NCBI RefSeq assembly: GCF_900105905.1
Contig: NZ_FNSV01000005.1
Span: 3,968,001 to 4,032,000 of the forward strand
From: Rhodococcus koreensis
GTDB taxonomy: Bacteria; Actinomycetota; Actinomycetes; Mycobacteriales; Mycobacteriaceae
Reading direction: 5' to 3'
DNA length: 64,000 nt
In this document: one piece after another, positions 17,860-27,280 of the stretch
Layout of the letters: every line of letters starts with the position of its first letter
Numbering within the stretch: the first letter of the stretch is position 1
Position numbers and translations under genes: made by a program
Notes under the pieces: generated by a model
Database searches by the model: none
Seen by the model: the letters and a program-made list of their open reading frames with translations, nothing else
What the model was told of the DNA's origin: nothing

Positions 17860-18641
17860 CAGTGGCGAACACGGAGCCGACCTCCGCCACATTCGAGGTG
17901 GCGACTCGGCACGGCCAGCAGGTTGCGGTGCACGTGAGCGGATCCGGAAACCCGGTGGTCCTGCTCAACGGTCTTGCGCGACCGATGGCGAGCTGGTCGG
18001 CCTTCACCCCTGTGCTGGGCGAGCGGATGATCGTATCGTTCGACGCCCCCGGCGTCGGCGCGTCGAAAACTCCGAAGCTGCCGTTGTCGATGCAGGCACT
18101 GTCGGACGTCGTCGCCGACGTGCTCGACGCGGTGGGCGTCGCACGGGCCGATGTCGTCGGCTTCTCGCACGGCGGCGCGATCGCCCAGCAGTTCGCCTTC
18201 AGCTCACCCGAACGAGTCCGCAGACTGGCCTTGCTGTCCACCTCCTGCGGTCGTGGGGCAACACCAGGTTCCGGAAAAAAGCTGTGGGCCACTACTATCG
18301 ATCAGCGCAATCCTCGTCACTGGGGGCTGGCACGTACGGTCGGTGCGCTCTGGCAGGTCGCGGCAGTAGCGAACTGGTCCAGTATCCCCCTGCTCGGATC
18401 GATCTCGGCGCCGACGCTGGTGGTGGGCGGTGAGTACGACCGGATCGTGCCGCCGACGAACAGTCACCTGCTTGCCACGCGGATACCGAACGCGGTGATA
18501 TCCGTCGTTCCGGCGGGACACGACCTGCAACGCCCGGATGTCGCGAACCCAGTCGCCATGCGGGTGTTGCGATTTCTCGATGGGCCCGTCCCCGAGGACA
18601 TGGCGGTAGATGACGACGCCGGCCTCAGCCCGTGTTGGTGA
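17856..18641 (+). CDS. phaZ: Alpha/beta hydrolase, probable intracellular PHA depolymerase
   Basis: A 261-residue alpha/beta hydrolase. The nucleophile elbow is GFSHGG (Ser about 104), the probable acid residue lies in VGGEYDRIVP, and the base is His in PAGHDLQRPD. It begins with GTG overlapping the phaC stop, so translation is coupled. Medium-chain PHA depolymerases of this size sit directly after phaC in pseudomonads, which makes depolymerase the first choice. A thioesterase or esterase role cannot be excluded from sequence. Confidence 0.75.
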   Translation: MTVANTEPTSATFEVATRHGQQVAVHVSGSGNPVVLLNGLARPMASWSAFTPVLGERMIVSFDAPGVGASKTPKLPLSMQALSDVVADVLDAVGVARADVVGFSHGGAIAQQFAFSSPERVRRLALLSTSCGRGATPGSGKKLWATTIDQRNPRHWGLARTVGALWQVAAVANWSSIPLLGSISAPTLVVGGEYDRIVPPTNSHLLATRIPNAVISVVPAGHDLQRPDVANPVAMRVLRFLDGPVPEDMAVDDDAGLSPCW

Positions 18642-18679
18642 GCCCCACAGATTGTACGGAAACTACCGAAGGAGTTCAG

Positions 18680-19573
18680 TTGTCCTCGCTACATTTCGAC
18701 GAACGCGTAGCCATCGTGACCGGAGCCGGCAACGGTCTGGGCCGATCGCACGCCCTCGAACTCGCGCGCCGGGGCGCGCGGGTGGTGGTCAATGACCTGG
18801 GTGGCTCGCTACATGGTGACGGACAGTCGACGGACGCGGCGCAGGCCGTCGTCGACGAGATCACCGCGTTCGGCGGTACGGCTGTCGCCAACCGTGACAG
18901 CGTCGCCACGGAAGAGGGCGGTCGCGCGATCGTCCAGACGGCACTCGATGAGTTCGGCCGACTGGACGTTCTGGTCAACAATGCAGGTATTCTGCGGGAC
19001 AAGGCCTTTCACAAGATGGATGGCGCGATGATCGACGCCGTCATCGACGTTCACCTCAAGGGAACACTGTTTGTCACTCAACCCGCCTTCCGTGCCATGC
19101 GGGAGGCGGGCTACGGCCGCATCGTCAACACCAGCTCGGCCTCCGGCCTGTTCGGCAATTTCGGGCAGGCGAACTACGGCGCCGCGAAGGCGGGGATCGC
19201 AGGCCTTACCCGCGTTCTCGCGCTGGAAGGGGCGGCCTACGGAATCGTCGCGAACGCAATCGCGCCGATTGCCGCGACCCGCATGACAGCGGGGCTGCTG
19301 GGCGATCTGACAGCACACGTGACGCCGGAAGGCGTCAGCCCGGTGGTTGCGTTCCTCGCACACGAGGACTGCCCCGTCTCCGGGGCCGTGTACTCGGTCG
19401 CCGGCGGCCGGGTTGCAAAGATCTTCGTCGGAGAAACCTCGGGGGCAATTCTGGAGGAGCTGACGGCGGAAGCGGTCCGTGACCAGCTCTCCCAAATCGA
19501 GGACCAGAGCACATATCACGAGCCCACGTCATTGGACATGGCCACGGCGATCATCGCCCGCGCGCTCAGCTGA
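18680..19573 (+). CDS. SDR, (R)-3-hydroxyacyl-CoA dehydrogenase-like (MFE-2/HSD17B4 type)
   Basis: A 297-residue short-chain dehydrogenase. It has a TGAGNGLG cofactor motif, the VNDLGG stretch characteristic of the multifunctional-enzyme-2 dehydrogenase group, NAG, the catalytic Ser in VNTSSASG and YGAAK (Tyr about 167). The C-terminal third is longer than in plain FabG proteins. TTG at 18680 is chosen because AAGGAG ends 6 bp before it. After phaJ-phaC-phaZ, oxidation of (R)-3-hydroxyacyl-CoA released from the polymer, or the reverse supply reaction, is the likely role. Confidence 0.85.
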   Translation: MSSLHFDERVAIVTGAGNGLGRSHALELARRGARVVVNDLGGSLHGDGQSTDAAQAVVDEITAFGGTAVANRDSVATEEGGRAIVQTALDEFGRLDVLVNNAGILRDKAFHKMDGAMIDAVIDVHLKGTLFVTQPAFRAMREAGYGRIVNTSSASGLFGNFGQANYGAAKAGIAGLTRVLALEGAAYGIVANAIAPIAATRMTAGLLGDLTAHVTPEGVSPVVAFLAHEDCPVSGAVYSVAGGRVAKIFVGETSGAILEELTAEAVRDQLSQIEDQSTYHEPTSLDMATAIIARALS

Positions 19574-19580
19574 CAAGCGG

Positions 19581-19611
19581 GTGCGGGCAGCGACCACGTC
19601 GCTGCCCGCAC
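19581..19611. terminator. Bidirectional hairpin between SDR and the small minus-strand gene
   Basis: Perfect 13-bp stem (GTGCGGGCAGCGA with TCGCTGCCCGCAC) and 5-nt loop, 8 bp after the SDR stop, in a convergent intergenic region. Confidence 0.7.
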
Positions 19612-19665
19612 GTGCTTCCGTGCTCGACTCCCGCCGGCGAAACCCGTCGAGTTCGAATCTGCCTG

Positions 19666-19980
19666 TCAGTCCTGATGGTTCCTCCGGCGGCGCTCGATCA
19701 TCTGATGCGAGACGAAGCGTTTGAGCTCCTGGAGGGTTTCCGGATGGAGCGTGCGCCGGACCGGCCCCTCGAGCGCCTCGGCGAGACGATCCACATACCG
19801 ACTGGGGGTCATCCCGAACTCGACCCAAAGGTGTTCGTTCGCGATAGTGCCGAAAGGTAGCCACGTCAAAGCGAACTCGACGAGGGCGCTCTCCTCGCGG
19901 CAGACGGTAGCGATACCTCGACGACGGCCGAGATGGTTGATCGGCCGTCGAGTCGTTGCCGGTCGTTGAACATTTCTCAT
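19666..19980 (-). CDS. Small DUF3263-like protein
   Basis: A 104-residue basic protein. The central stretch FALTWLPFGTIANEHLWVEF followed by GMTPSRYVDRLAEAL resembles the DUF3263 pattern found in small actinobacterial proteins (aromatic-rich helix, then FGMS.xRYY..L). The ends are rich in Arg. No function is known for the family; a DNA- or RNA-associated role is possible from charge only. It is followed by the thiolase remnant on the same strand. Confidence 0.55.
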   Translation of the reverse strand: MRNVQRPATTRRPINHLGRRRGIATVCREESALVEFALTWLPFGTIANEHLWVEFGMTPSRYVDRLAEALEGPVRRTLHPETLQELKRFVSHQMIERRRRNHQD

Positions 19981-19981
19981 G

Positions 19982-20974
<993 letters not shown>

Positions 20975-20978
20975 AACG

Positions 20979-21016
20979 TCGAAGGGGGCGGCACCGGTCG
21001 GCGCCGCCCCCTTCGA
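20979..21016 (-). terminator. Terminator of the APC permease gene
   Basis: A perfect 14-bp inverted repeat (TCGAAGGGGGCGGC with GCCGCCCCCTTCGA), 10-nt loop, beginning 4 bp beyond the permease stop. It also marks the breakpoint of the truncated thiolase. Confidence 0.8.
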
Positions 21017-21020
21017 GGAA

Positions 21021-22868
21021 TCACACCGGGACGACGTCGTCTTCGAGGTGATTTTCCCGCACTTCGTCGGTCTGGAAGCCGGAGGCAACCGACCAGTAGT
21101 AGCCTGCGAGGCCTGCGACCGTCACCGGGATCAGGTCCCAGCCTTCACCGAAGGCGGGGTGGTCGAGCGGCCCGTAGCTTCCGTAGAAGGACAGGAAGAG
21201 CACGGCCACCAGCAACGTGACGAACCAGGTCGACCGGGAAACATGCACGCGGCCAACGGTGTTACTCATCAGGTAGAGGACGATCCCGCCGACGGCGAGC
21301 ACTGCCGTGCAGGCCACCAGATAGGCGGGGGTATCCCAGGCGCCTTCTCGCTGGCCGCCGCTGACCGTCATGAACCATCCACCCTGCCAGCTCACGAAGC
21401 CCCACGCCGCGAGGAATACTGCGGACCAGCTGTACGCGCGAGCGCGGGTGATCCAACCCTGTCGTACGGCGATGTATGCGACGTATGCCGGGGTACCCGC
21501 GAAGACCACGATGGCCAGGTTGAGGACGGTCGAGAAGCCGGCGACGTACACCAGGATCAGGGTTGCCACGAAGCTGGCGGGCGCCCAGAATCCGGCATTT
21601 CGGAGGCGGAAGGGACGCGGCAGGTCCGGGGCGGTGCGGCGGAGAACCATCATGCTGGAGCTGCCGACGAGGTAGCTCAGCAGCAGTGCCACCGACACGA
21701 TGGAGACGAGGCGGTACCAGCTCGGCAGCGGGAGCAGGAACAGGCAGGACACGGCGAAGGAGACGAGCAGCGACATCCACGGCACGGCGAATCGGTTCAG
21801 TCGCTGCAGCAGCGACGGTGCCATGTCGTGCTCGGACAGTGCGTAGGTCGACCGGGTGGCACTACCGAGGAACACCCACCCGGTTGCGGCAGGGGAGACG
21901 ATCGCGTCGATCAGGAGCAGTGTGCCGAATCCGCCGAACCCGGCGGCGATCAGGGCCTGGAACAGTGGTGCCGATGCCCAGTCACTCGACAGCAGCGATC
22001 CCCATTGGCCCGGTGCCAGGCCGGCGGCGGCCCAGTCCAGTGCTCCGATGAACGCAACCTGGAGCAGCACGTAGACGACCATCGGGATGAGGATGGATGC
22101 GGCGATGGCGATGGGGATGTTGCGTTGCGGGTTCTTGCATTCGCCGCCGAAGTCGAGGACCTGGCGGAAGCCGAGGTAGGCGAAGGCGATACCGGTGGCG
22201 GGGATGGCGTGGAGGACGCCGTCGAAGCCCATGGCGAAGAATCCGGTCTCGGTGAAGTTGGAGCTGCGGAACGCGGTGAACAGCAGGATGAAGGTCAGCG
22301 TCGGGATCGCGATCTTCCACAGCGTGATCCAACGGTTCGCTTCACTGAGCATTTTGATGCCGAAGATGTTGAGGACGGTGAAGACGGCGAGGATGGCGAC
22401 ACCGGCGAGGATGCCCCTCGGCCAGGTCAGGATCTCGAGCCCGTCGACCTCGTGCATTAACCCGAGTTCAGGCCAGTTGCTGCTGACATAGGTCAGCACT
22501 GCCTGGGCCTCGAGGGTCGTGACCGCGACGGTGGCGATCCAGTACGCGCCGCCGACCAGCCAGCCGGTCATCATGCCGTGCGACAGACTCGGGTACCGGA
22601 CCGGTCCGCCCGAGCGGGGGAGCATGGCGCCCAGTTCCATCCAGGGCATCGCGATGACACCGAAAAGTAGAGCTGCGAGTACCCAGGACAAGACTGCGGC
22701 CGGTCCTGCGGCCCCTGCGGCGGACAGAACGGCGAACAACCACCCGGAGCCGATCTGCGCACTCACACCGAGGAAGATCAGGTTGGTCAGGGACATCGAG
22801 CGCGTCAATTTCTCCGACGACGCTCCCGGGGCGGCGATGCCACCCGATGGTGCGGATGAAAGTGCCAT
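21021..22868 (-). CDS. APC-family amino acid permease
   Basis: A 615-residue integral membrane protein with about 13-14 hydrophobic segments. The first helix contains GVSAQIGSGWLF, the unwound substrate-binding helix pattern of the amino acid/polyamine/organocation family. It is longer than the usual 450-550 residues because of extra C-terminal helices (from about residue 500). Downstream of an FAD amino-acid oxidase-like gene and P5C dehydrogenase on the same strand, uptake of proline or a related amino acid is likely. A 528-bp leader region separates it from the oxidase gene and holds a predicted RNA structure. Confidence 0.88.
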   Translation of the reverse strand: MALSSAPSGGIAAPGASSEKLTRSMSLTNLIFLGVSAQIGSGWLFAVLSAAGAAGPAAVLSWVLAALLFGVIAMPWMELGAMLPRSGGPVRYPSLSHGMMTGWLVGGAYWIATVAVTTLEAQAVLTYVSSNWPELGLMHEVDGLEILTWPRGILAGVAILAVFTVLNIFGIKMLSEANRWITLWKIAIPTLTFILLFTAFRSSNFTETGFFAMGFDGVLHAIPATGIAFAYLGFRQVLDFGGECKNPQRNIPIAIAASILIPMVVYVLLQVAFIGALDWAAAGLAPGQWGSLLSSDWASAPLFQALIAAGFGGFGTLLLIDAIVSPAATGWVFLGSATRSTYALSEHDMAPSLLQRLNRFAVPWMSLLVSFAVSCLFLLPLPSWYRLVSIVSVALLLSYLVGSSSMMVLRRTAPDLPRPFRLRNAGFWAPASFVATLILVYVAGFSTVLNLAIVVFAGTPAYVAYIAVRQGWITRARAYSWSAVFLAAWGFVSWQGGWFMTVSGGQREGAWDTPAYLVACTAVLAVGGIVLYLMSNTVGRVHVSRSTWFVTLLVAVLFLSFYGSYGPLDHPAFGEGWDLIPVTVAGLAGYYWSVASGFQTDEVRENHLEDDVVPV

Positions 22869-23396
22869 GAGTTTCCTGTTTCGTGATCAGCGGCGCCGGC
22901 AGTTTCTTCGGCACATGAGCGCTGAGGGGAGGGAGGGCGGGGGTGCCCTGCATCCGGTTCGGATTCGAAATCCAAGGCGCCGGAGGAGGACAGATCGAAG
23001 ATTACAGGGCGTTGGTGACGGAGAACACAGTCACCTGAGAGCGTTCATCCTGAGTGATGGCAGCGAGTGCATTCGCTTACCTCCGGAGTCGGAAGTGTTC
23101 TCGCCCTGCAACTCTGCCGGGCCGAAAGGGCGCGGACAGAAGGGGATCTGGGAGTCTTGCCACGTCGAGGACGGGCAACCTGGAGCGGGGAGATTACTCC
23201 CCGGCCAGAGGAAGGCAGCGAGTGCGTCATTGAACTTGCCGCCTCCCCCTGGCTTTTCGGGGTTGGGCGCGGCGATGGCGTGGTGCATTGTTGCCCGCAC
23301 CATTCGCCGTGTCCGATTCTCGATGCGGCCGTCGGCAGGACTGAGGCCTGGCCGGTGACCTGGAGGGTTCGGGCGGGAGCCGTACCCCTACGCCGG
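22869..23396 (-). other. Gene-free 528-bp region upstream of the permease
   Basis: No convincing coding frame. It holds a hairpin at 23186-23203 (CGGGGAG/CTCCCCG, loop ATTA), which may end the oxidase transcript, and the branched structure described at 23005-23108. The rest shows nothing I can name. Confidence 0.6.
23005..23108 (-). ncRNA. Candidate structured 5' leader RNA of the permease
   Basis: Read on the minus strand, CAGGGCGAGAACAC (23108-23095) pairs with GTGTTCTC (23028-23021) and, after a 9-nt bulge, CGCCCTG (23011-23005). This closes a multibranched region of 66 nt that can form three small hairpins (TCCG/CGGA, GCGA/TCGC, CATC/GATG). An alternative hairpin GGTGAC/GTCACC would use the 3' closing strand and exclude the long stem. 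It ends 136 nt before the permease ATG. Mutually exclusive pairings upstream of a transporter suggest a cis-acting switch; no known riboswitch class is matched with confidence. Confidence 0.4.
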
Positions 23397-24548
23397 TCAG
23401 AAGACCAGCGACACCGAATTCTCGATGGCACCGGTCTGGAATCGGGTCAGGGACAGCTCGGACAGGTCGATGCTGGTAATGGCCCCGGTGGTGACCTGCT
23501 CGGTGACGAGTCGACCGATCTCCGGCGCCTGGATCAGGCCGTGCCCGGAGAAGCCACATGCGTTGATCCACTGTGGTTCTCGTGGGTCGGCGCCGACGAT
23601 GCCGTCGTGATCGGGGGTGTTCTCGTAGGTGCCCGCCCAGCAGGCACGGCGATCGAGTGGCAGCTCCACCAGCCAGGGGAAGCGGTCGGCGGCCAGCGCC
23701 AGCAACTCCTCCATCCAGGGCCAGTCGATCGCGGTGTTGTATCCGTCGACCTCGGTGGGCTTGGCGCCGGCGAAGAGCAGTCGCCTACCTTCGCTGCGCA
23801 TGTACACACCCGTCGCCAGGTCCACCGTCATCGGCACGTACGAATCGAGGGCGCCCTCGGCGGTGGCGTAGACGTTGCGGCGGGAATGCACCACGGGCAC
23901 GTCGAGCCCTGCGAGACCCGCGACTTCGCCCGCCCAACCGCCCGCTGCGTTGATCACATGGCGGGCCGTAACCGCGCGGTCGCCCGCCGAGACGGTCCAC
24001 AGCTCGCCGGCCTTGTCGATCGCGTCCACCGGTGCCTTGAAGAAGACGTCGGCGCCCTTGCCGCGAGCGAGCGCGAGGAAGGCGTTCGTCGCACTGTGTG
24101 GGTCGATCTGCCCATCGGCCGTCCCCCAGGTGGCCCCGCCGATTCCGGCCGGGTCGAAGGGGGTGATCTTCTGGGCCCGGTCGACGTCGAGGACCTCGAC
24201 CGGGACACCGTGGGCGCGTTGGAGCTCGACAGCGTGGAGCTGACGTTCCCAGTTCGCTTCCGGCACAAGGAACAGGTACCCGTTGGGCTGGTACCCGATG
24301 TCGATGCCGTGCCGGTCCTGGAAGTCGCGATAGAAGCGGATGCTGCGCCAGGACAGCTCGGTGTTGAGGCCGTCGGCCCACTGCGCACGGACCGAGGCGA
24401 ACGACAGCCCGGTGCTGCCCTCGGCGGCACCGGCCTTCGCCTCGAGAACGGCGACCTTATGCCCCTGCTGGGCCAGGTGGTGTGCACAGCTGGCACCGAT
24501 GATGCCGGCTCCGACGACCACGACGTCGTACACGGTTGGATTGGTCAT
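23397..24548 (-). CDS. DAO-family FAD-dependent amino acid oxidase/dehydrogenase
   Basis: A 383-residue flavoprotein of the D-amino acid oxidase/sarcosine oxidase-beta superfamily. It has an N-terminal GAGIIGASCA dinucleotide site and EA at the end of beta-2, and CGFSGHGLIQAPEIGRLV near the C-terminus, typical of sarcosine oxidase beta and of the beta subunit of dye-linked proline dehydrogenase. It starts 25 bp after pruA, so both are in one operon. Oxidation of proline (or hydroxyproline) to the pyrroline carboxylate used by PruA is the most economical reading. Sarcosine or dimethylglycine oxidation is the alternative. Confidence 0.8.
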   Translation of the reverse strand: MTNPTVYDVVVVGAGIIGASCAHHLAQQGHKVAVLEAKAGAAEGSTGLSFASVRAQWADGLNTELSWRSIRFYRDFQDRHGIDIGYQPNGYLFLVPEANWERQLHAVELQRAHGVPVEVLDVDRAQKITPFDPAGIGGATWGTADGQIDPHSATNAFLALARGKGADVFFKAPVDAIDKAGELWTVSAGDRAVTARHVINAAGGWAGEVAGLAGLDVPVVHSRRNVYATAEGALDSYVPMTVDLATGVYMRSEGRRLLFAGAKPTEVDGYNTAIDWPWMEELLALAADRFPWLVELPLDRRACWAGTYENTPDHDGIVGADPREPQWINACGFSGHGLIQAPEIGRLVTEQVTTGAITSIDLSELSLTRFQTGAIENSVSLVF

Positions 24549-24573
24549 GACGTTTCCTGTCGTGGATCGGACG

Positions 24574-26202
24574 TTACTTCTCGAGGTGGGGGTAGCGGTA
24601 GTCCGTCACCCTCAGGTGGTTTTCCTTCGTGGTCCGCGGGCTGGCGAAACGAATCAGGTTCCACACCGTGCCGGCCTTGTCGTTGGTGCCCGACGCGCGC
24701 GCACCGCCGAACGGCTGCTGGCCGACGACCGAGCCGGTGGGCTTGTCGTTGATGTAGAAGTTGCCTGCCGTGTATCGCAGGGCGGCGTCGGCTTCTTCGA
24801 CCGCGCGACGATCCTCGGCGAACACGGCGCCGGTGAGGCCGTACGGCGTCGAGGTGTCGACCAGACGCAGCACGTCGTTCCAGTCGGAGTCCTCGTACAC
24901 GTAGGTCGTCAGAACCGGGGCGAAGATCTCCTCCGTGATCAGCGGTGAGTGCGGATCGGTGACCTCGAGAATTGTCGGGTCGACGAACCAGCCGATGCTG
25001 TCGTCGGTGTTGCCGCCGACGACCACGGCCTTCTCGGCACGAGCCCGCGCGAGGATCTCGGTGTGCTTGGCGTGCTGGCGGCTGTTGATGACGGCGCCGA
25101 CGTAGACCTCGGGGTCGGTGGGGTCGCCGACCTTGATCTGTTCGGTCAGCGCGACGAGCCGATCCTTCAGGCGCGGCCACAGACTGCGCGGCACGTAGAG
25201 CCGGGAGGCAGCCGAGCACTTCTGGCCCTGGAACTCGTAGGCGCCGCGGATACAGGCGACAGCCAACGCCTCGAGATCTGCGCTCGGGTGGGCCAGGATG
25301 AAGTCCTTACCACCGGTCTCGCCGACGACGCGCGGGTAGTTGCGGTACGTTCCGACGTTCTTGCCGACCTCCTGCCACATGTGCTGGAAGGTCCCGGTGG
25401 AACCGGTGAAGTGGACGGCGGCGAGGTGTTCGTTGCCGAGGGCGGTGGGGCCCACGTCGCCGCCGGTGCCGTAGACGACATTGATGACACCGTCCGGCAG
25501 ACCGGCTTCACGCAGCAACTGCAGAGACAGGTGGGCGACGAGCGAGGCGCTCTCGGCCGGCTTCCACACCACGGTGTTGCCCAGCACTGCGGGCCCGAAC
25601 GCGAGGTTGTTCATGCACGTGAAGTTGAACGGGGTGACCGCGAAGACGAAGCCCTCCAGCGGCCGGTACTCGATTCGGTTCCACGCACCTGCCTGCGAGC
25701 CGGGCTGCGTCTCGTACATGTCGAGCATGTTCTTGACATTCGCGCGGATGAAATCGACTGTCTCGCAGGCGGCGTCGATGTCGGCCTGGTAGGTGGTCTT
25801 GGACAGTTCGAGCATCGTCGCGGCGTTGAGCTTGGCCCGCCACGGGCCGTGCTCGAGCATGTCGGCTGCCTTGAGGAAGGGAGCGACCCGCTCCTCCCAG
25901 GGCAGGGTGCCCCACCACCGGGCCGCATCGAGCGAGGCGTCGATCGCGGCCTGGGTCTCGGACGGGCCGGCCAGGTCGAGCTCACCGAGCTTCTGCGAGT
26001 GGTTGTGCGGCGCCTGGATGGCCATGGTGCGGCCGGTGCGGACCTCCTTGCCGGCGATGTTGCTCGCGACCTGGAAGTCGGTGTTGCGGATCTCGTCGAG
26101 CGCGGCGGCGATCTCCGCGCGCTCGGTCGAGCCGGTAGCGAAGGCGTAGGGATCGGTGGGGCCGATGGGAAAGAGGCCGGTACGGCCGGCGGAAATATTC
26201 AT
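24574..26202 (-). CDS. pruA: 1-pyrroline-5-carboxylate dehydrogenase
   Basis: A 542-residue aldehyde dehydrogenase of the P5CDH class, the usual length for the stand-alone enzyme. TPFNFTCMNNL, FTGSTGTF, the general-base Glu in VVGETGGKD and the nucleophile Cys in GQKCSAASR are all present. It oxidises glutamate semialdehyde (from P5C) to glutamate with NAD. ATG at 26202 is preferred because a GGAGA motif precedes it and similarity starts at MNISAGRTG. A 30-bp element with a FadR-type operator lies 17 bp upstream. The product glutamate could feed the NAD-GDH encoded at 10860. Confidence 0.93.
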   Translation of the reverse strand: MNISAGRTGLFPIGPTDPYAFATGSTERAEIAAALDEIRNTDFQVASNIAGKEVRTGRTMAIQAPHNHSQKLGELDLAGPSETQAAIDASLDAARWWGTLPWEERVAPFLKAADMLEHGPWRAKLNAATMLELSKTTYQADIDAACETVDFIRANVKNMLDMYETQPGSQAGAWNRIEYRPLEGFVFAVTPFNFTCMNNLAFGPAVLGNTVVWKPAESASLVAHLSLQLLREAGLPDGVINVVYGTGGDVGPTALGNEHLAAVHFTGSTGTFQHMWQEVGKNVGTYRNYPRVVGETGGKDFILAHPSADLEALAVACIRGAYEFQGQKCSAASRLYVPRSLWPRLKDRLVALTEQIKVGDPTDPEVYVGAVINSRQHAKHTEILARARAEKAVVVGGNTDDSIGWFVDPTILEVTDPHSPLITEEIFAPVLTTYVYEDSDWNDVLRLVDTSTPYGLTGAVFAEDRRAVEEADAALRYTAGNFYINDKPTGSVVGQQPFGGARASGTNDKAGTVWNLIRFASPRTTKENHLRVTDYRYPHLEK

Positions 26203-26219
26203 CAATCGTCTCCAGAGGG

Positions 26220-26249
26220 GGTGGTCGATGGTCTGACCAACGGTCCCAT
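26220..26249 (-). promoter_or_regulatory. 30-bp shared promoter element with FadR-type operator
   Basis: This 30-bp stretch is the reverse complement of 32521-32550 with one mismatch, and each copy points toward the start of its gene. Its core TGGTCTGACCA (26229-26239) matches the FadR-subfamily GntR consensus TNGTNNNACNA and is a perfect 5-bp inverted repeat. The regulator encoded 71 bp away at 26320-27048 is of that subfamily. Confidence 0.75.
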
Positions 26250-26319
26250 AGTGGTACGAGTGAGTCAATGCACAGCAGTTAACGGTTTGTTACGGCGGCC
26301 ACCAAGTTTGTTAACGGCG

Positions 26320-27048
26320 TTACGAACGCCAGCGCCGCAGATGCCCTGCCATCGCCACGCGGGCGCCGTCCCCGTCACGCGCAATGACCTTGGTGAGCAG
26401 CTCGATCACTTCGTCCCGCAGCAGCTCCGGGCTCGACGCGCTCGGCTCGACCTGAGCGAAGCTACGGGCGAGCGCGTCGTGGATGCCCGCCGAGATCGCC
26501 ACGCGGACGGCATTGTGGGAAAGTCTCGGCAGCAGTTCGTGGACGGTCAGATCCAGGGCGCGCACCCGGTCCCAGTCGGTCGAGCCGGAGGAGCCCAGTT
26601 CGCGCACCTCGTCGAGGATCTTCTGCAGTCCCGCCATCTCGTCGTCCGTGGCCCGCCGGGCCGCCAGCTCGGCGTTTTCCTGCTCGAAGTCGATGCGGTA
26701 GTCGGTGAGGTCCTCCTCGGACACGGACTCGAACGCGAGGAGCATCGCCAACGCCGAGCCCATCAGGCCCGGGTCCGGGGGGTTGAAGAATGCGCCACCG
26801 CTGCCACCGAGACGTATGGTGATCAGCCCATGCGCCTCGAGTGTGCGCAGAGACTCACGGACCGTGGTCCGGCTGACCTGCAGCAACCGGGCCAACTCCC
26901 GTTCGCTCGGAAGCTTCTCCCCCGGGGCCACCCCGCCGGTCAGCAGAATCTCGCGAAGCTTGGCGACCACGTCGTCCACTGACGTCGTGCGGACCGCGGG
27001 TGAGAGCAGCGACTCGAAGTCGGCGCCGAAGGGAGAGGCTGTGGACAT
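26320..27048 (-). CDS. GntR-family regulator, FadR subfamily
   Basis: A 242-residue protein. The winged helix-turn-helix spans about residues 20-90 (ILLTGGVAPGEKLPSERELA, then SRTTVRESLRTLEAHGLI), followed by an all-helical FCD-like effector domain with metal-ligand-type residues (D..H near ALDLTVHELL, and HDALARSF). It lies upstream of pruA on the same strand. The operator-type repeat before pruA and its second copy at 32521 are its probable targets. The ligand may be proline-derived or a CoA-linked acid. Confidence 0.9.
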   Translation of the reverse strand: MSTASPFGADFESLLSPAVRTTSVDDVVAKLREILLTGGVAPGEKLPSERELARLLQVSRTTVRESLRTLEAHGLITIRLGGSGGAFFNPPDPGLMGSALAMLLAFESVSEEDLTDYRIDFEQENAELAARRATDDEMAGLQKILDEVRELGSSGSTDWDRVRALDLTVHELLPRLSHNAVRVAISAGIHDALARSFAQVEPSASSPELLRDEVIELLTKVIARDGDGARVAMAGHLRRWRS

Positions 27049-27280
27049 GGCGTATGTGTATCACAGCGGCGCCCGAGGTCATCAGCCCCAACGGGGCATG
27101 TCGACCGACACGAGACATAAGTTTCGCTTACCGCTGACGCTAGCTGAGGGCCGTTCTCTTATCTGAATCCGTCGGCGACCATCGACTGTGCAACCAGCTC
27201 CAGGGAGCGACCTTCCACCGCCCGCGGCCAGCCCGTTCGCGGTGTGACGACGCCCTGCCCTCCAGCCCGGAAGAGACGAC

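Noticed and set aside
22951..22980. tRNA-like 3' end (GGTTCGGATTCGAAATCC)
   Set aside because: No acceptor, D or anticodon arms can be built on either strand; it is just a small hairpin GGATT-CGA-AATCC.
23005..23108. Glycine riboswitch
   Set aside because: A CTCTCAGG stretch resembles the aptamer's 3' motif, but the GCCGAAGGGGCAA-type core and the GGACCG end are absent, so I keep it only as an unnamed structure.
23031..23303. A 90-codon minus-strand frame in the permease leader
   Set aside because: No ribosome site, no recognisable domain, and it overlaps the structured element.
24949..26982. A 677-codon plus-strand frame opposite pruA
   Set aside because: It has shadow-frame composition with no recognisable domain, and the opposite strand encodes a complete P5C dehydrogenase and a GntR gene.
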